Shown piece after piece: positions 12,441 through 25,329 of a stretch of DNA of 64,000 nt; the stretch's first letter is position 1; the number at the start of each line of letters is the position of its first letter. Origin of the DNA: Theocolax elegans (Eukaryota > Arthropoda > Insecta > Hymenoptera > Cerocephalidae). The notes below the pieces were generated by a model. That model had not been told where the DNA came from. It searched no databases and saw only the letters and a program-made list of their open reading frames with translations. The stretch is from NCBI GenBank assembly GCA_026168455.1, contig CM047430.1:67247044-67311043 (forward strand). The letters run 5' to 3'. Both the position numbers and the translations under genes were made by a program.

Positions 12441-15370
12441 TGTACCAAATATACTTCAATTGGAATTTCTTATTTATTGACTCGAGGATAAAATGGTAAT
12501 TGTTATTGCTGATCGAACGTTACCGAGGAGGGCGTGAAAACTTATATGGCATGGCGACGCGTTCCCTTCGGTACTCTTCGGTACTGTGTGTCTTTTGTGT
12601 TCTAGATTGAAAACCTATGTCCTACCAAACGTATATGTACAAAATCAATAATAATATTATATTTATTATACTTTTACAATAATTTTGACTAGATTTTTAC
12701 CGTTAAATTATCGTTTGAAATTTTACGCGCAATTGTAGGAGTATATAAAAGTTTCTGAAAATTTATACACATTTGAAGGTGGGTCATTTTATCCCATCAC
12801 AATCGGATTGCGTGAGAAAAATATATTATACGTGTAGAGCGTTTAGTTTCGCATTATTGCAATAAAAGAACCGTGTCTCCGAATTATTCTAAAAATACTC
12901 CTGAAATTTCCATTCCCAAAATAACGTGACGTTAAAAAATAAAACATTCGAATCGCCAAATAAATAAGAAAAAAAAGCAACTAAAAAAAAAGTAACCGTA
13001 TATATACAGACGCAAGAATAATAAAGTTATATCCGGCTAACGAAATGTACAATACGCAACATCAATAAGAGTTAAAAGAAGAAGTAGAAGAGGAGAGAAA
13101 GAGGAAAAAAAAATGCGTCTGATGGTAGTAAAAAAGATTCCCTTACGCCAGTAGTGAACGTGAAAAATGAAGAAGTAAGCGTGCCGTCATGCTGAGCAGA
13201 GAATGAAGCTCTACCGCGTTCCGAAAACGAAGGTATAGGTAAAAGAAAAAAGCTCAGTCTCTCGGATGGACGTATAACTGGAAGCCGGTGGTGGCGGCAA
13301 TGCACACGGGCGGGAATATTATACTCGAAAGTCAAAACGGATGAGCGCGCGAGCTCTCTCTATCTCTCTCTTTTTCTCTTCCTCTCTCTCTGTGTGTATA
13401 ATACAGGTACATAACGTCACGCTTGAGCGAGGAGGAAGCCGCGCACACGGTAATGGTGCATGGTAAAATGGTAATAACTACTAATAACGGATAAGTGTTT
13501 GTACAATATCCGTTCGTTGTAGCGAGAGGAAAGATACATCGAAGCCGTGTATTAGAAGGCCTTGGCTAGCGCTTAATTATAGTAATCGACGGTAATACCG
13601 TTTCCCGCGGTGGCCCGGAGGAAAAATTCATCGGCACGGGTCATCCCACGGCGGATCAGTTTTTCGCGCGCTTTACGCTCAAGTTCCGGCAGCACCGGCT
13701 CTCGCTCTCGAGAGCTCTCCTCTCCTCTTACTCCGTGCGCGCTCAGACCTTATGAATTTTATGAAAATTTACGCGCGGCAAAAAACCCACCACGCCGTTT
13801 AACTAGGTACTGTAAAAATCCATACGCATACACGTGCACACCGTGCACGAGGCAAAAATCTCAAACTTCCAACATTATATACTTTATATTTAGTTTCGTT
13901 GCGTAATTATCATAACGGCAATCGGATTAGCATGTAAGAATCAAGAGGAGTCGTGGATCGCCGTAGCGCTTCGGTGGAAATACGTTAGTTTGATTGATTA
14001 TTTACTTTTTCCAAGATAAATTGGACGCAAACGCTAACGAATGGCTCTCGAGAAGAAACGTTAGGAATACTATAAATTAAAGGAATGGGATAAACTGCGA
14101 CGTAAAACGCGCGGCACCGAGGAAAACCGATATAAAAAAAGATCGTAAAATTATGTCAATGACTTTTGGGAGAGAAAAAAAAAATAATATAAAAAAATAA
14201 CCCGAGAAAAGCTACTTTGACAATATTCGTTCACATTTTTAAAACTTTCTTTTTCGATCGTATAAAAATGTGTGACGTAATCCGGTTATTCACCGGCCTT
14301 AACTGGTCATTTACAACTGCATTAACCCTGCTTATCTAGAGATATTGAGACTATGAAATCGAAACTTTCCGACTTTATACCGATCTTACTTCAGAATTTG
14401 TTCTTTTCTTTATTTTCGCTTTTTTTTCTTCTTCTTATCCTCCTCTTATACTCGTTTAATTCGCGAAAGCAATTAAATGTTGTAAAACGCATAAAGTTTA
14501 ACATATAATGTATTTAGTTTACGTATTAATTATCCAAAAGAAAAATAAAAGAAGAACTTCCTTGGTTGTCGATTTTCGAAACGCTAGAAATACTCGTTTC
14601 TATCGACTCGGATAGTACAGGGTAACAAGGTATCTTTTACAAACGCTTGCTATATTTATTTATACAAATGATAAAGTTTAATCGTTAAATTGCACGCGTT
14701 AAAATAAGGTTAAAAAAAATGTTGCGTTTACACAGTCAAGCACTTGGAGTTCCTAATTGGAGTAAGGAACAATAACTAACGTTTTTATTGTCGTGTATGG
14801 CACGTGTTTTGGTACGCATTCCACTAACTCACAATTAATTGAGTACGAAAACGAAAAGTTTGTGGACTCGACGTAGTAGATAACAATCACGACGCCTGAT
14901 TCTCGTTAACATTAACACGAATTTCAATAAATCACGATTATATACGTACTCGGAACAATAAACGTTTATCAACTCGAAAATTCGCCGTAATCCAACTGCG
15001 GTTCATTCGAGTACGAACTCAATTTCGTATCGATCGTTACAATATCCTAAAGAAACTCGTCGATACGTTATTTTTTAATATTAATCGTTAAAATTAATAA
15101 TAATTGAAGATGTTATTATTATTTTAGTTTATAATTATCGATAGATTATCGTAGCGCGTTTTGCAAAGTTTTTAAAAATATATATACGTACTGTTAAAGA
15201 ACATATTTAATAACTTAACGAGGATAATAATAATATTGTTTAAGTGAAAAGACGAAATAAATAATGTCTACCCCCGATTAAAATAGTCCAAATAAAGTAT
15301 TGGAAAGGTAAGATTATAAAAATTATCCGCGCCATTAAGATACCGCGTGGTCTCCATTTCCCTGAATCAA
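12441..15370. other. AT-rich spacer with a short GC-richer patch
   Basis: No gene is seen. A GC-richer patch lies at about 13,240-13,770, including CT runs at about 13,350-13,395 and GAGAGCTCTC words. The remainder is AT-rich. Confidence 0.5.
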
Positions 15371-16320
15371 AATGAGAAGGAGAAAAAAAGGAATATTGAA
15401 TAAAAAGATCGAAGGATCGAAGAGTTTCGCGGATGAATCATCTCCGTCTTTGTCTGTGGCGACCTTCGTTCGAAGAAGCGCCGAATCCGGATCCCCGAAG
15501 CAAGAACCGAGGAGCGAGAGAGGCGAGAAGCGAGAAGCGAGTCTCCTCCACAAGCTAACTGTCGTATAACCGCAGAGCAAACGGCTGCCCGTCGCTCGGT
15601 AAAAATGGCCGAGAGGGAGAAAGAACAGATGCCGGAGAAAGAGAGAAGAGAGACGAGGAGAATCGTGCGTGCCGCCCTTCGGGTACCATGGCGTCCAACA
15701 AGTAGCGAGGCAAGCGTATAAGCTCTTATGGCGCTCGCGCGTCCCTTACCGAGTAAATGAATATTGCCCGAGGAGACCGTTTCTTCTCGCCCGAGGAGAC
15801 TCTTGGACAATGCTCGTTCTCGCCTCGTTTTTTCCTCTTACCCGGAGCAATTGTCAAGGCAGTTGCCAACCGCGGGAATCCTCGAGGAAAATGAAAACTC
15901 GTGATATTGCTTGTATGTGTAAGCGCGCGCGCGCGGACGCTAGCGCCTTCCTTCTTTTTATCTCTCTCTCTCTCTCTCCCTCTCCCTCGTTTTTTCTTCT
16001 TCTTTTCGCGCGAACGAGGGAGCCGTTACCACTGATTTATTTATTGCATATTAGCTGTCGACGACGTTGTTTAAAAAATATTTAGTTACTTCGGGAAACG
16101 CTTGGACGACGTGGTCGTCTTCGTCGTCGTCGTCGTCGTCTCCCTCTCTCTCTCTCCCTCTCTTTTTGAAAAATATACACGAGGAAGAGATCGTTTCGAG
16201 CCTATGCACCTCTGTTCACTCGTGCTTTTGTAGTCGCCTAGAAAACAATGCCGTAATTTATGGTTTGCAATTATACTTGGCGATTAAACCAACTTAAGCA
16301 ATTATTAAAACCTGAAAGAA
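15371..16320. other. GC-richer non-coding island with microsatellites
   Basis: GAGA-rich and CGC-rich sequence is accompanied by a CG-alternating run near 15,923, a CT run at about 15,961-15,980 and a (TCG)n run at 16,115-16,141. The open frames are low-complexity and show no domain. Confidence 0.5.
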
Positions 16321-17040
16321 AATGTTTAACGCCGAGGAACAATGGTACACGCGTACCTCGAGTATAAAAGAAAAGTTATAAATATTTAAATATTGAATTT
16401 TTAAAGACGCACAATAGGGATAATATTAGTTTTAACTAATACAAACGTACCGTTTTTTGTTGCGCTAACACCTTATGTTTAATAATAAGCCGCGCACCAA
16501 ACCCGTACAGTAAATTTTTTCTCACATCTTACTTGACAGTCTAATCTGCAATTGACCAAGCTTTTATTAATTTTAATACAAATTGTAATTTCCATAACTG
16601 TAGAGTGTCCAGTATACTTAGGCTAAAATGGTAATCTCGTTGCTGTGTACACGTTCAATTCGATTAATTTCGTTAAAGCTTCGCCTCTCTCGTACGGTAA
16701 ATGACCAATTACGTACCGATAGATGCATTATTAATTGAACAAAACCGAACGATAATAGAAACGTCGTTGGAAAGTATATATAGTTTGAAACTCCACCGAT
16801 TTGTAATTTACGAGCATCGAAGCGAAATTCTTCGGAAAAAGAATTACACTTTTAAAAATATGTTAACTAGCAACGAGACGCAATTTGCCGTCGTTCCAGA
16901 AAAGTAAAAGAAAAAAAAAAGAAGGGAAAAATAATTTAGTATAGCAGTTATCTCATTCATTATCATAGAGATTATCCGGAGGGGTTAATGCGAATTTCAT
17001 AAAAGAAAGTACAAAAGTAATCGGCATTAAAGCCTCTGTA
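16321..17040. other. AT-rich spacer, nothing recognisable
   Basis: No gene or named element is seen. A 68-codon frame at 16,701-16,907 has no recognisable family. Confidence 0.4.
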
Positions 17041-17041
17041 T

Positions 17042-17048
<7 letters not shown>

Positions 17049-17115
<67 letters not shown>
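17049..17115. repeat. (GA)n microsatellite, longest noted in the window
   Basis: This is an uninterrupted run of about 67 bp of GA. It is the longest pure dinucleotide tract I noted here. Confidence 0.97.
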
Positions 17116-17117
<2 letters not shown>

Positions 17118-17119
17118 CC

Positions 17120-18327
17120 CGTTAGATAATACAAGAGAGGCGTCCCGTCATTATCTCTTGCGTTACTCCTTTCATATTCTTTTGGTCCGCGTGGTTCCGC
17201 GTGCGGTGGCGAGCCCCGCGCAGTTCATTAATATATGTAGCTTCGCGAAAGAGAGGGAGACCTGACAGTGGCACCAAGAGCTATGAAAATGCAAATTATG
17301 CAGCGCGCCCGTATATCTCTTTTTACGAGCTTAATTTTCCTGCGACGGCATTAAAGAAACCCGGGCGCGAGCGGGCGCCTCCCGTCGCCTCGAGTGTATA
17401 TCCGCCGTTTCGGAATGTTTGGCACACACCGTCGCCCCTATCCTTGCTTTTTCCCTTTTCTTTTCTTTTCTTTCTCTAGTTTCAATCTTCTAAGACTCTT
17501 TTGATATTCTCCTCGTCCTCGTCCTCATCCACCTTAACCTCCCGCTTCTTTCTAATTATACCACTCGAAATCTTAATATACAACTTTTTTAATTGAATTA
17601 CGAATTTTAATTACTACGCGGTAAGTCGCCTTTTACTCACCGCTAAACCTTGTACGACTAACTACCGATTTTTCTTATAAATACCAAATGCCCATTATAA
17701 AAGTTTCGTCGTTTCCTTAGTTATTATTATATTGGTAATATACGCATAGAATTAAATGCGTGTTGCCGAACGTTTAACATGGATATTTATTTGAATATTA
17801 ATTCGTACATTTTAATGCGCTCAACCAGTTTTTAGAAAATATCGGTATTTATCGATGATTTACAAGACAATACACGGCATAAAAAGCGCAATCGCGAGAA
17901 TTATCAAATTGTACATTTGAAAGTGGTTTAATTAAAAAGAAAAAAACGAAATACGAAATATACATTGGAGTATTGAACATCCGGCTCTGAAAAGAAAGAA
18001 CGAGCGTGTGTGTGTGTGCGCGCGTGTGTACGCTACACGTATATGCAACAGGGTTTTTAACATCTTCACTCGTGCGTTCGGTAATAAAATTAATTAAATA
18101 CGCGATACGATTACGAAAGAAATGCAGAACGAAAAGGGAGAAAGAGCAGGACAAAGTGGCCGTCGGTCACGAAGGAAGAAAAGAAGAAAGAAAAAATACG
18201 AAGGCAACTCTGTCCCAAGAATACTTTTGAATCGTATTTCGCGGCGGCGGTCTCTATATACTCCTTTCATTTTCTCTCCTGCTCTCTCGCTCTCGGTTGG
18301 CTCGTTCCATTCTTCAGGGAGAAAGAG

Positions 18328-18363
<36 letters not shown>

Positions 18364-20110
18364 CGTCTCTCGCCGAGAGTTCGGATTCCGAGCAATAATA
18401 AACCGCGTAAAACACAACTGAGAACGGCGCAAAGAAACCGGAGCACAAATAGTCAAAACCACAAAGGCGGAGCTAAAGTACCAAAGAGAAAGAGAGAAGG
18501 GCGAGTCGCGAGCTCTGGCTCTCTCCATAATGTTACTTTATATCTTCGAAGTAAAATCGAGATTGAAAATATCTTTGGAGAACAAAACTAAAAGAGAGAG
18601 AGAGAGTGAGAAAGGGGGGGAGGCTCTTTCATGTTTCGCGTTCGTGCCTTCTTTGAGAAAGCTCATTAAAGGGACTCGGTGATTAGTAAGTTTATTCCGT
18701 GTTTAGCCGTGAGAAATATTTATCCCCGCGAGTCAATTCATTGTAAACCCGAGTCTCGATACTTAACATTCGTCGGAAATGCTATGAAACGTTATTTTTA
18801 CTGCTCCCTCGATCCAACATTATTCTTATAACGTTTTGATTTAAGTGTTTCGATGAACGCCAATCGAGATCAAATTTAATTTTCCAACTGAGAATTTTTA
18901 TCGCTATATACACGCGCACCAGACCAGATGTTCGTTTTCTTCCTTCTATACATCTTTTTACTACGGATGGTCGATTAAAACGCCCGTAAAGAGAGAGAAA
19001 AACAAAAAAAAAGTAATTACAATATGCATTGTGTACATATATACTTACAATTTTATTTCACTTTATGTTATTGGAAAAAGAATTTGCATCGCTTATTAAT
19101 TATTGGATTAGGCAAAATTTTACATCGTACTGCTATTCGCACCGCATAAAACTACACGTATACGCGTTAAATTAGATTACGAGCTCCTTTTCTTTTTCCT
19201 CTCAAAGTTTACTACGTAACCTTATCATTGTAATATCGCATTAGTCCGGTTTCTTTAATGCACACAAAGTTTCTAATGTAAATAAGTGTATAAAGATATA
19301 CACGTAACGACACTCCAAACCATAAACACAACTATAAAACTCCACTCCCGATAAAAGAATGAAAAACGAGATTCTTTTGTTACACTTAAAGTAAATGTCT
19401 ATATGCATACGCGCTCGCACACTCTCACGCATACACACACATACACGCGCACGCGCACATAAAAACTAACAAGTGTTTATACACCAGATGATAATTTTAT
19501 TTTAATTGAAATCAACATTTGCATACAAAAGACAAATTGAATTCTTATTTGTAAATAAATATTTTAACGAGTAATTTCCGTTTTATGTTATGATTTATTA
19601 AGACAACTCTTTTTATACGTGTACTTCGTTTATGATACAGTCAATTAATGTCAACACTTATGTTTCTATAACACGTCCTTAATTGCTTTATTATGCATCG
19701 TAAAGAGATATTATATTTAATAATGATATACACGTTGAAGTAATAAGGCATTTTATTTTCGTTTGAATTACAATATCCAAACTAATAAATGAATGTCAAT
19801 GATTATTAAAACTGTTCCGTGGATTTTTTTAAATTTATTTTATTGTTTACAACAACGTGTGAATGACTATTTTACGAGATGATTGACTAAGTGCAATCCA
19901 AATTTTAAAGTTTCGAGAAAATATTAGTTGTGTACCGATACATATTATCACTCGAACAGAATATGAATTGTTTGTATTAAGCAAAAAAAATGTCTGCAGT
20001 ATGATTTAATTAATAGTTGCATAAAAATATATATGTCAACGAAATCACAAACGTATATCACAATAATAAACTGAAACTGACGGTCACAACATAAAGACAC
20101 TGCACAATTA
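17120..20110. other. Non-coding; mixed then AT-rich
   Basis: A GC-richer stretch runs from 17,120 to about 17,560, a GT/CG patch lies at 18,006-18,025 and a (GA)n run at 18,331-18,360. The stretch is AT-rich from about 18,780. No gene is supported. Confidence 0.5.
18331..18360. repeat. (GA)n microsatellite
   Basis: This is a pure GA run of 30 bp within a purine-rich segment. Confidence 0.95.
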
Positions 20111-20119
20111 TTGAACGTA

Positions 20120-20860
20120 GGAGGATCGCGTTGACGCTCGATCGATGCGAGTAACTTTATAACTGCGATTTTCGGAGATAGTCGCGAGTAACTACTTCCC
20201 GCGTGGATGTTTCGTAGACAAACTTCGGGCGAGGAATGACAGGAAGAATCGTCGTCGAGTCCTCTGTCGAAAATCCTTGCTAGTTCGTGAACATTAAGCT
20301 CAAGGTCTCTAGACGAGCAAAGAAGGGCTGATTACCCCTTTAAACGAGCCAAGGTCGCGTTACACCCGCGCGTGGCCCTCGTAAAAAGTGACAAATACCT
20401 GCGACAAACGGGTACGAAGAAAAAAAAAGCACCAACTGTCCCGAGATTGTTAACCCCGTACGAGTTATATTTTTTAGTTCGAGGGAAGGGTAAGTTTGAC
20501 CTTGACGTACCCCGAGGATCGTAAAGTGCACAAAGCAACCCTTTTTTAAAACTCACGACGGGGGTGACCGGAGGTACGATCGTTTCCTCAAACTGTGCGG
20601 TTTGACGGATGTCACGGATACGCTCGGCTCAAGACCCGAGTATATCTTTCTTTGCTCTTTTTTTTTCTTCGGTCGAAGGTCACCGCGCGCAACCCTTCGC
20701 CGTTTTATTTCTGTACCTGCTGCCTTGGCTTTGGATTTCTTTATGGCAAAGCCTTTTTTTCCGAGGTTTTTCGCCTTTTCGCCCGGGGTTTTAGCTTTTT
20801 TTACGGCAGTTGTGCCAAGCTTGATGGAAACGCACGTATACGAGAATGCTGACTTTTCCT
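20120..20860. promoter_or_regulatory. Candidate enhancer island with nuclear-receptor half-sites
   Basis: This is a GC-richer, low-repeat stretch. Words matching the FTZ-F1/ERR monomer consensus YCAAGGYCR are CCAAGGTCG (20,349-20,357) and TCAAGGTCA on the minus strand (20,497-20,505). TCAAGGTCT at 20,300-20,308 is one base off. A further AAGGTCA half-site lies at 20,676-20,682. The overlapping frames at 20,595-20,862 are Phe-rich and show no domain, so I do not call a gene. Confidence 0.35.
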
Positions 20861-20869
20861 AATTTATAC

Positions 20870-21600
20870 ATACATTTACTCTGGGTAACATTGTAAATTC
20901 GGGATTTTTACGTTGCGAATGATCGTTTCGAGTGGCGTTACGGAAGACGAAATAAGGTTTTACTTTTGAGACTTAATTTTTGAAAACTCGACACGCTTGT
21001 AGAGTAATTGATTAGTTTATTAAATGCACTCACGACTATAATAAAAGCTATATATTTTCTATATACCTACATTTAATCGTGTTAGAATAATAATGAAAGA
21101 ATGTAATTTTTTTAGATGCATAACTTTATAATTATAATATGTACGCAGGTGGTTAAAAATATTAAAATATACTAAACACAGACGATTAAAAAATTCTTAA
21201 GTTCTAATTACGCAAAAATTATCAATTTTAAAAGTAATATTCGAGGTTAAAAAGATATTAATTTTATAATATTATATATTTCAACATTTCACATTTTTCT
21301 TTACTCGATGATTTTAATTGGGGTATATTATCGTTATAGCCTGACCAGCACTAATATATCATACAAATAATTTTCATAATCTGCAATTAATACTAATTGC
21401 TCGTGGGATATCAAATTAAACAAACGTATCTAATAAAGTTAAAATTTTGCACCATTTTCCTTACTATAGTACACATTCGCACGCACACACACACCCGATA
21501 GAGTATTATAATTATGGTATAGCGATATTATTAGCAAAATAAATTTCGCAAATTTAGTACGAAATCGTAAAGTCGTTGGTAAACAGTCGCAACTCACAAG
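20870..21600. other. AT-rich spacer, nothing recognisable
   Basis: No gene or named repeat is seen apart from a short (CA)n patch near 21,482-21,494. Confidence 0.4.
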
Positions 21601-22230
21601 TCGGGTAAAGAAAACGTTTTAGGCGGGATTGGTATTCCATCGAAATTTCGGTCGCACGCAATCCGAACCCAAGCAGACCGAATCGAAAGCCCCGAGAAAA
21701 GTTTAGCGTGCTACTCGTACCGTTTCGCGGAGTGATTTATGCCGACTTGATGGTACGCGTGTGTACGCGCAGTCGCCGATTTTATGCGAGCGTTTTAAAT
21801 GGGAGATAAACATAAAGAGGCCTTTTATGGCGCCATCAAATAAACAACTTGACTCCTCCTTCTGCTTTACCTCTTCGCTGTCTATCTCTCTCTCTCTCTC
21901 TCTCTCTCCTTCTCTTTCTTTCTCGTTTCCTCGCTACTTGCGTTTTGGTTCTCGCGCTCTTCTTCACTTAACTCTTGATGTATGCCGCGCGCATATACCC
22001 CGATATTCGACGTAACATGCCTCCATCGGCCAAATTTCGCCTTTTCGTGTTTACAAAAAATGCTTTTAAAGCCACTTGGAGATATTATATGGTTCTTCTC
22101 CCGTGTAAAGCTTCAATGTTGCTCCTCTGTATCGCGCGATTTTATACTACCTTCCCTTCTAGATATTTGTTATTTTTCTCTTCGTTAATACGAAAAGTTA
22201 TCGCGCCGAAACATCGACTTCGTTTCTGAT
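21600..22230. promoter_or_regulatory. Candidate regulatory island with ATGGCGCCAT palindrome
   Basis: This GC-richer stretch contains the composite TTTTATGGCGCCATCAAAT at 21,823-21,841. It overlays a TTTATGGC Abd-B/Caudal-type word on a perfect ATGGCGCCAT palindrome (21,827-21,836) that carries the Pho core on both strands. A CT run follows at about 21,886-21,908. Function is inference. Confidence 0.3.
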
Positions 22231-22239
22231 AAATTTCAA

Positions 22240-22900
22240 ATTGTTTGTCCAGCCGTTTTTGAATCACCGCGTGTACCGTCCCCCCCAAACGTTACAGATG
22301 TTAAGATTTTATTGAGTGCTAAAATTCTCTGTTCGAGAATGTTGAAAACCATTTATTTACTTATTTTTTAAACCAATATTTACCTTTTCGTTTATTGTAT
22401 AATTTTCAACTTTATTATCTACCTTTACATTAATACGGTTAATAATTTTTATGGGATTTCTCGTTTTATATAACCCAATAATCGATATGCATTGGGACCG
22501 CGCTTGATAATCCCTTAACTTTTATCTTTCTCGTCTGCTTCAAAAATATGCTAATGATCTAAAAAATTGTAAACAGGAAGATCATCTCGCGAGAAGATTT
22601 CATAATTAATATCATGCGAAATCAAAAGGGAAATTAAAATTAAATTAAATTATGCTAGATTGGAAGTAAACATACTAATAAAAGGAGCTTTAAAATTATA
22701 GTAACGCAATGCTATTATATCTTGAAGAAGTAGGGATTCTCGCGATTGCAAATTAAAATCGTATAGAGGGAACAAAAATAAAAGAACAATGTAACGGTCT
22801 CACGGGAACTCGACAAAAAAACAAAGTTAAAAAAAAGAATCAACACCCACGAATATAAAAAAAAAAGAAAAGGCGGAAAAGCGGCAATTTTTCCGAGTCG
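22240..22900. other. AT-rich spacer, nothing recognisable
   Basis: No gene or named element is seen. Confidence 0.4.
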
Positions 22901-23270
22901 GCGGGTCGAGCTCTTCTTGGCATATACATAGATCGCTTATCTTTGCTGCCGAAATTCAAGCGGGCGGGTATCTATGTGTATACGTATGTATATGTATATG
23001 TATGTATAAAAGCCATCAAGGCCTCGGCTTATCTTCTCGCGCGCTCAACACAAGCGTCGATTTGCATGCGAACGGCACCCAGTGTCGATCCACCTTTTTC
23101 GCAAAAATATTCCCGCGCCCGCGTGTTTTCTCCGCCCTCTTCCGATGTAGCCGTTAGAATATTAAAAACCTCGGGCTCGCTCACTCGCGGGAATAGAGAG
23201 GAGTAGGTAATTGGCGTCGAGGAAGGCCGGAAGCGACCAATCTCCAAGTCCAAGAGGATACATAATTACA

Positions 23271-23320
23271 CGGGGGGAGGAGGAGGAGGAGGAGGAGGAG
23301 GTGGAGGAGGGGGGGGGGTG
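23271..23320. repeat. (GGA)n / poly-G tract
   Basis: About 50 bp of GGA units ends in a G run. It is a G-quadruplex-prone purine tract on the + strand, within a GC-richer stretch at 22,900-23,450. Confidence 0.9.
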
Positions 23321-23596
23321 CATGAGATTTTTCATCGGTCGTGCATTTGCACCGCTCGGGGTCGTCTCGAGGATCTCGTCTTCCCTCTCTTTCTCTTTTG
23401 AGCGATTGTCATAAAGCCAGTCGTAAACCGAACCACTTGCCGATCATTCGATGGGCTTTGTGCGCTGTAAAATAAAGCTGTAACGCCGCTATTATTAGAG
23501 GGAGGTATACGTATCCTCTTATTCTCTTTATCTCCTTGCGCGCTCTGGGCTCGAACCTCTATGAGTTACGGCTGGCAAACAAGTTATACCTACGCG

Positions 23597-23598
23597 TA

Positions 23599-23633
<35 letters not shown>

Positions 23634-23647
23634 ATATATATATATAC
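23597..23647. repeat. (TATATG)n and (TA)n tract
   Basis: Five or so TATATG units run into a pure TA stretch ending near 23,646. Confidence 0.9.
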
Positions 23648-23649
23648 AC

Positions 23650-24878
23650 GTATAACTCGGCGAATTATTATTGACACGCTTTTCTATATGCAGACGTGTA
23701 TGCGTTGCCCGGAGCTACCGGATCTGTGCCTCCTGCGATCCGATGAGCTATGCATTATAACTGTATATACCGTGTATTTAGAGATGACGATTTTCGGTTA
23801 TATATTATAGACCTTCGAGGATTCTTAGACCGACCGCTACTTCACACGATTAAACGCTCGAATCACCGAGAACCTGTTATTTTCAGATTTGCTTTACAGC
23901 GACGTACAATTCACGTGCGTTGGTTTTTTCTTTCTTTCATTTTTATATCCATCTATTAGTTATCGTAAATACCAAGGTAGCAGTATACTACCGGTCTATC
24001 TTATGAAGTTATTTGTTAATCTTTTTTATTAACAATCGTCTAACTCGTCGTGTTGTTTACTTTATATTTTTTTTCTTCATCCATCTGGTTAAATCTTAAA
24101 CAATAAGATTTATTATTAGAGTAATCAATAAAGTAATAATAATTATTATTTTAAAATGTGCACACAAAGCTACTGAGGAGTAAACTGATTTTATTATTCA
24201 TTTGGAAAGTCGCTTCTTTAGGTATACGTTGATCAAATAATGAAAAATTCTATAGCGACGAATTAATAGTATACAAATAAAGAAAAATAAAATTGGATTA
24301 AAGAATAGAATGATAACGATAAATATACTGCGATCATCTCGTTAACTCTAATTACTCGAGTGAAAGGTAGATAAACCGTCGAAAATTAACTAAAAAGTCT
24401 GTTGATAAGACAATAAAAAGTTGAACGAGTGTAATAAAAAGTTGGCCGGTGTGGAGAGAGGCAAGGGGGCGGGGGAGGAGGTGAGAGAGCGAGAGAGAGA
24501 GAGAGAGAAAGCTTTCCCGCAGGAAAGAATAAACGATTCTCAATGTTTACTCTAAGCAGGTTACCCTGAGCACGTACTCGTCCTCTCTTATATATCCCAT
24601 CCTCCTACCCATCCTCTCTAATCTCGTCGTCAGACGACACTCGAAAAAGTCCGTCTCGCGCGTAGACGGAATTTTTCGTGTCCCAACCTCTCTTTCTTTC
24701 TTACCTCCTCTCTCTTTTCTATCCCTCTCTCCCTTCTCTTTACCAACTCGAGCAAGAGGAACTTGATAAGCTCTTACTCACCGCGTTTTTCCAGAGCGTC
24801 GGGGCAGAGTAGAGTAGCTAAGTGGCGCGATCGCGCGCGCCTCTATACACGCGATAAACCCTGCAGACGTAGAGCGAG

Positions 24879-24880
<2 letters not shown>
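23650..24880. other. Non-coding; AT-rich then CT-rich
   Basis: The first part is AT-rich. A short GA run lies at about 24,492-24,508 and CT-rich sequence at 24,580-24,740. No gene is supported. Confidence 0.45.

Positions 24881-24913
<33 letters not shown>
24881..24913. repeat. (GA)n microsatellite
   Basis: A pure GA run of about 33 bp follows GAGCGAGAGC and continues imperfectly to about 24,955. Confidence 0.95.
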
Positions 24914-24917
<4 letters not shown>

Positions 24918-25225
24918 GAAAGAGAGAGGGAGGGAGAGAAAGGGAGTGAGAGAACGGCAGCCATGCCGGAGCGAATTCCAACGTCGCGACGCCGCAGCTA
25001 TGCAAGGGGCCCCGAAGTATTGACCAGGAGATAGAGGTGGGAGGGGGAACCCGCTCGAGAGTGGGGAGACCCGGAGCGTAGGGTACCACGCCCAACCCCC
25101 GGCGAACGATGTATATAGAGAGTCCGACGGCAGCAGCATCGGTGGTGGTGGCAGCGGCAGCACCACCAGCCCTCCGAGCTACCCCGGGGGCATTATCATA
25201 TATTACCTTCCTTCTTCTGCCACCC

Positions 25226-25250
25226 CACACACACACACACACACACACAC
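25226..25250. repeat. (CA)n microsatellite
   Basis: A pure CA run of 25 bp lies at the end of a GC-rich stretch (24,960-25,260) with GGT/GCA triplet repeats. Confidence 0.95.
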
Positions 25251-25329
25251 CACCGCCGTCCCCTTTTCCGAAGAGCGGGGCGCTTTTTTTTCATACCGAA
25301 CCCAGGGACGCTTTTGGTTTCAAAATCGG

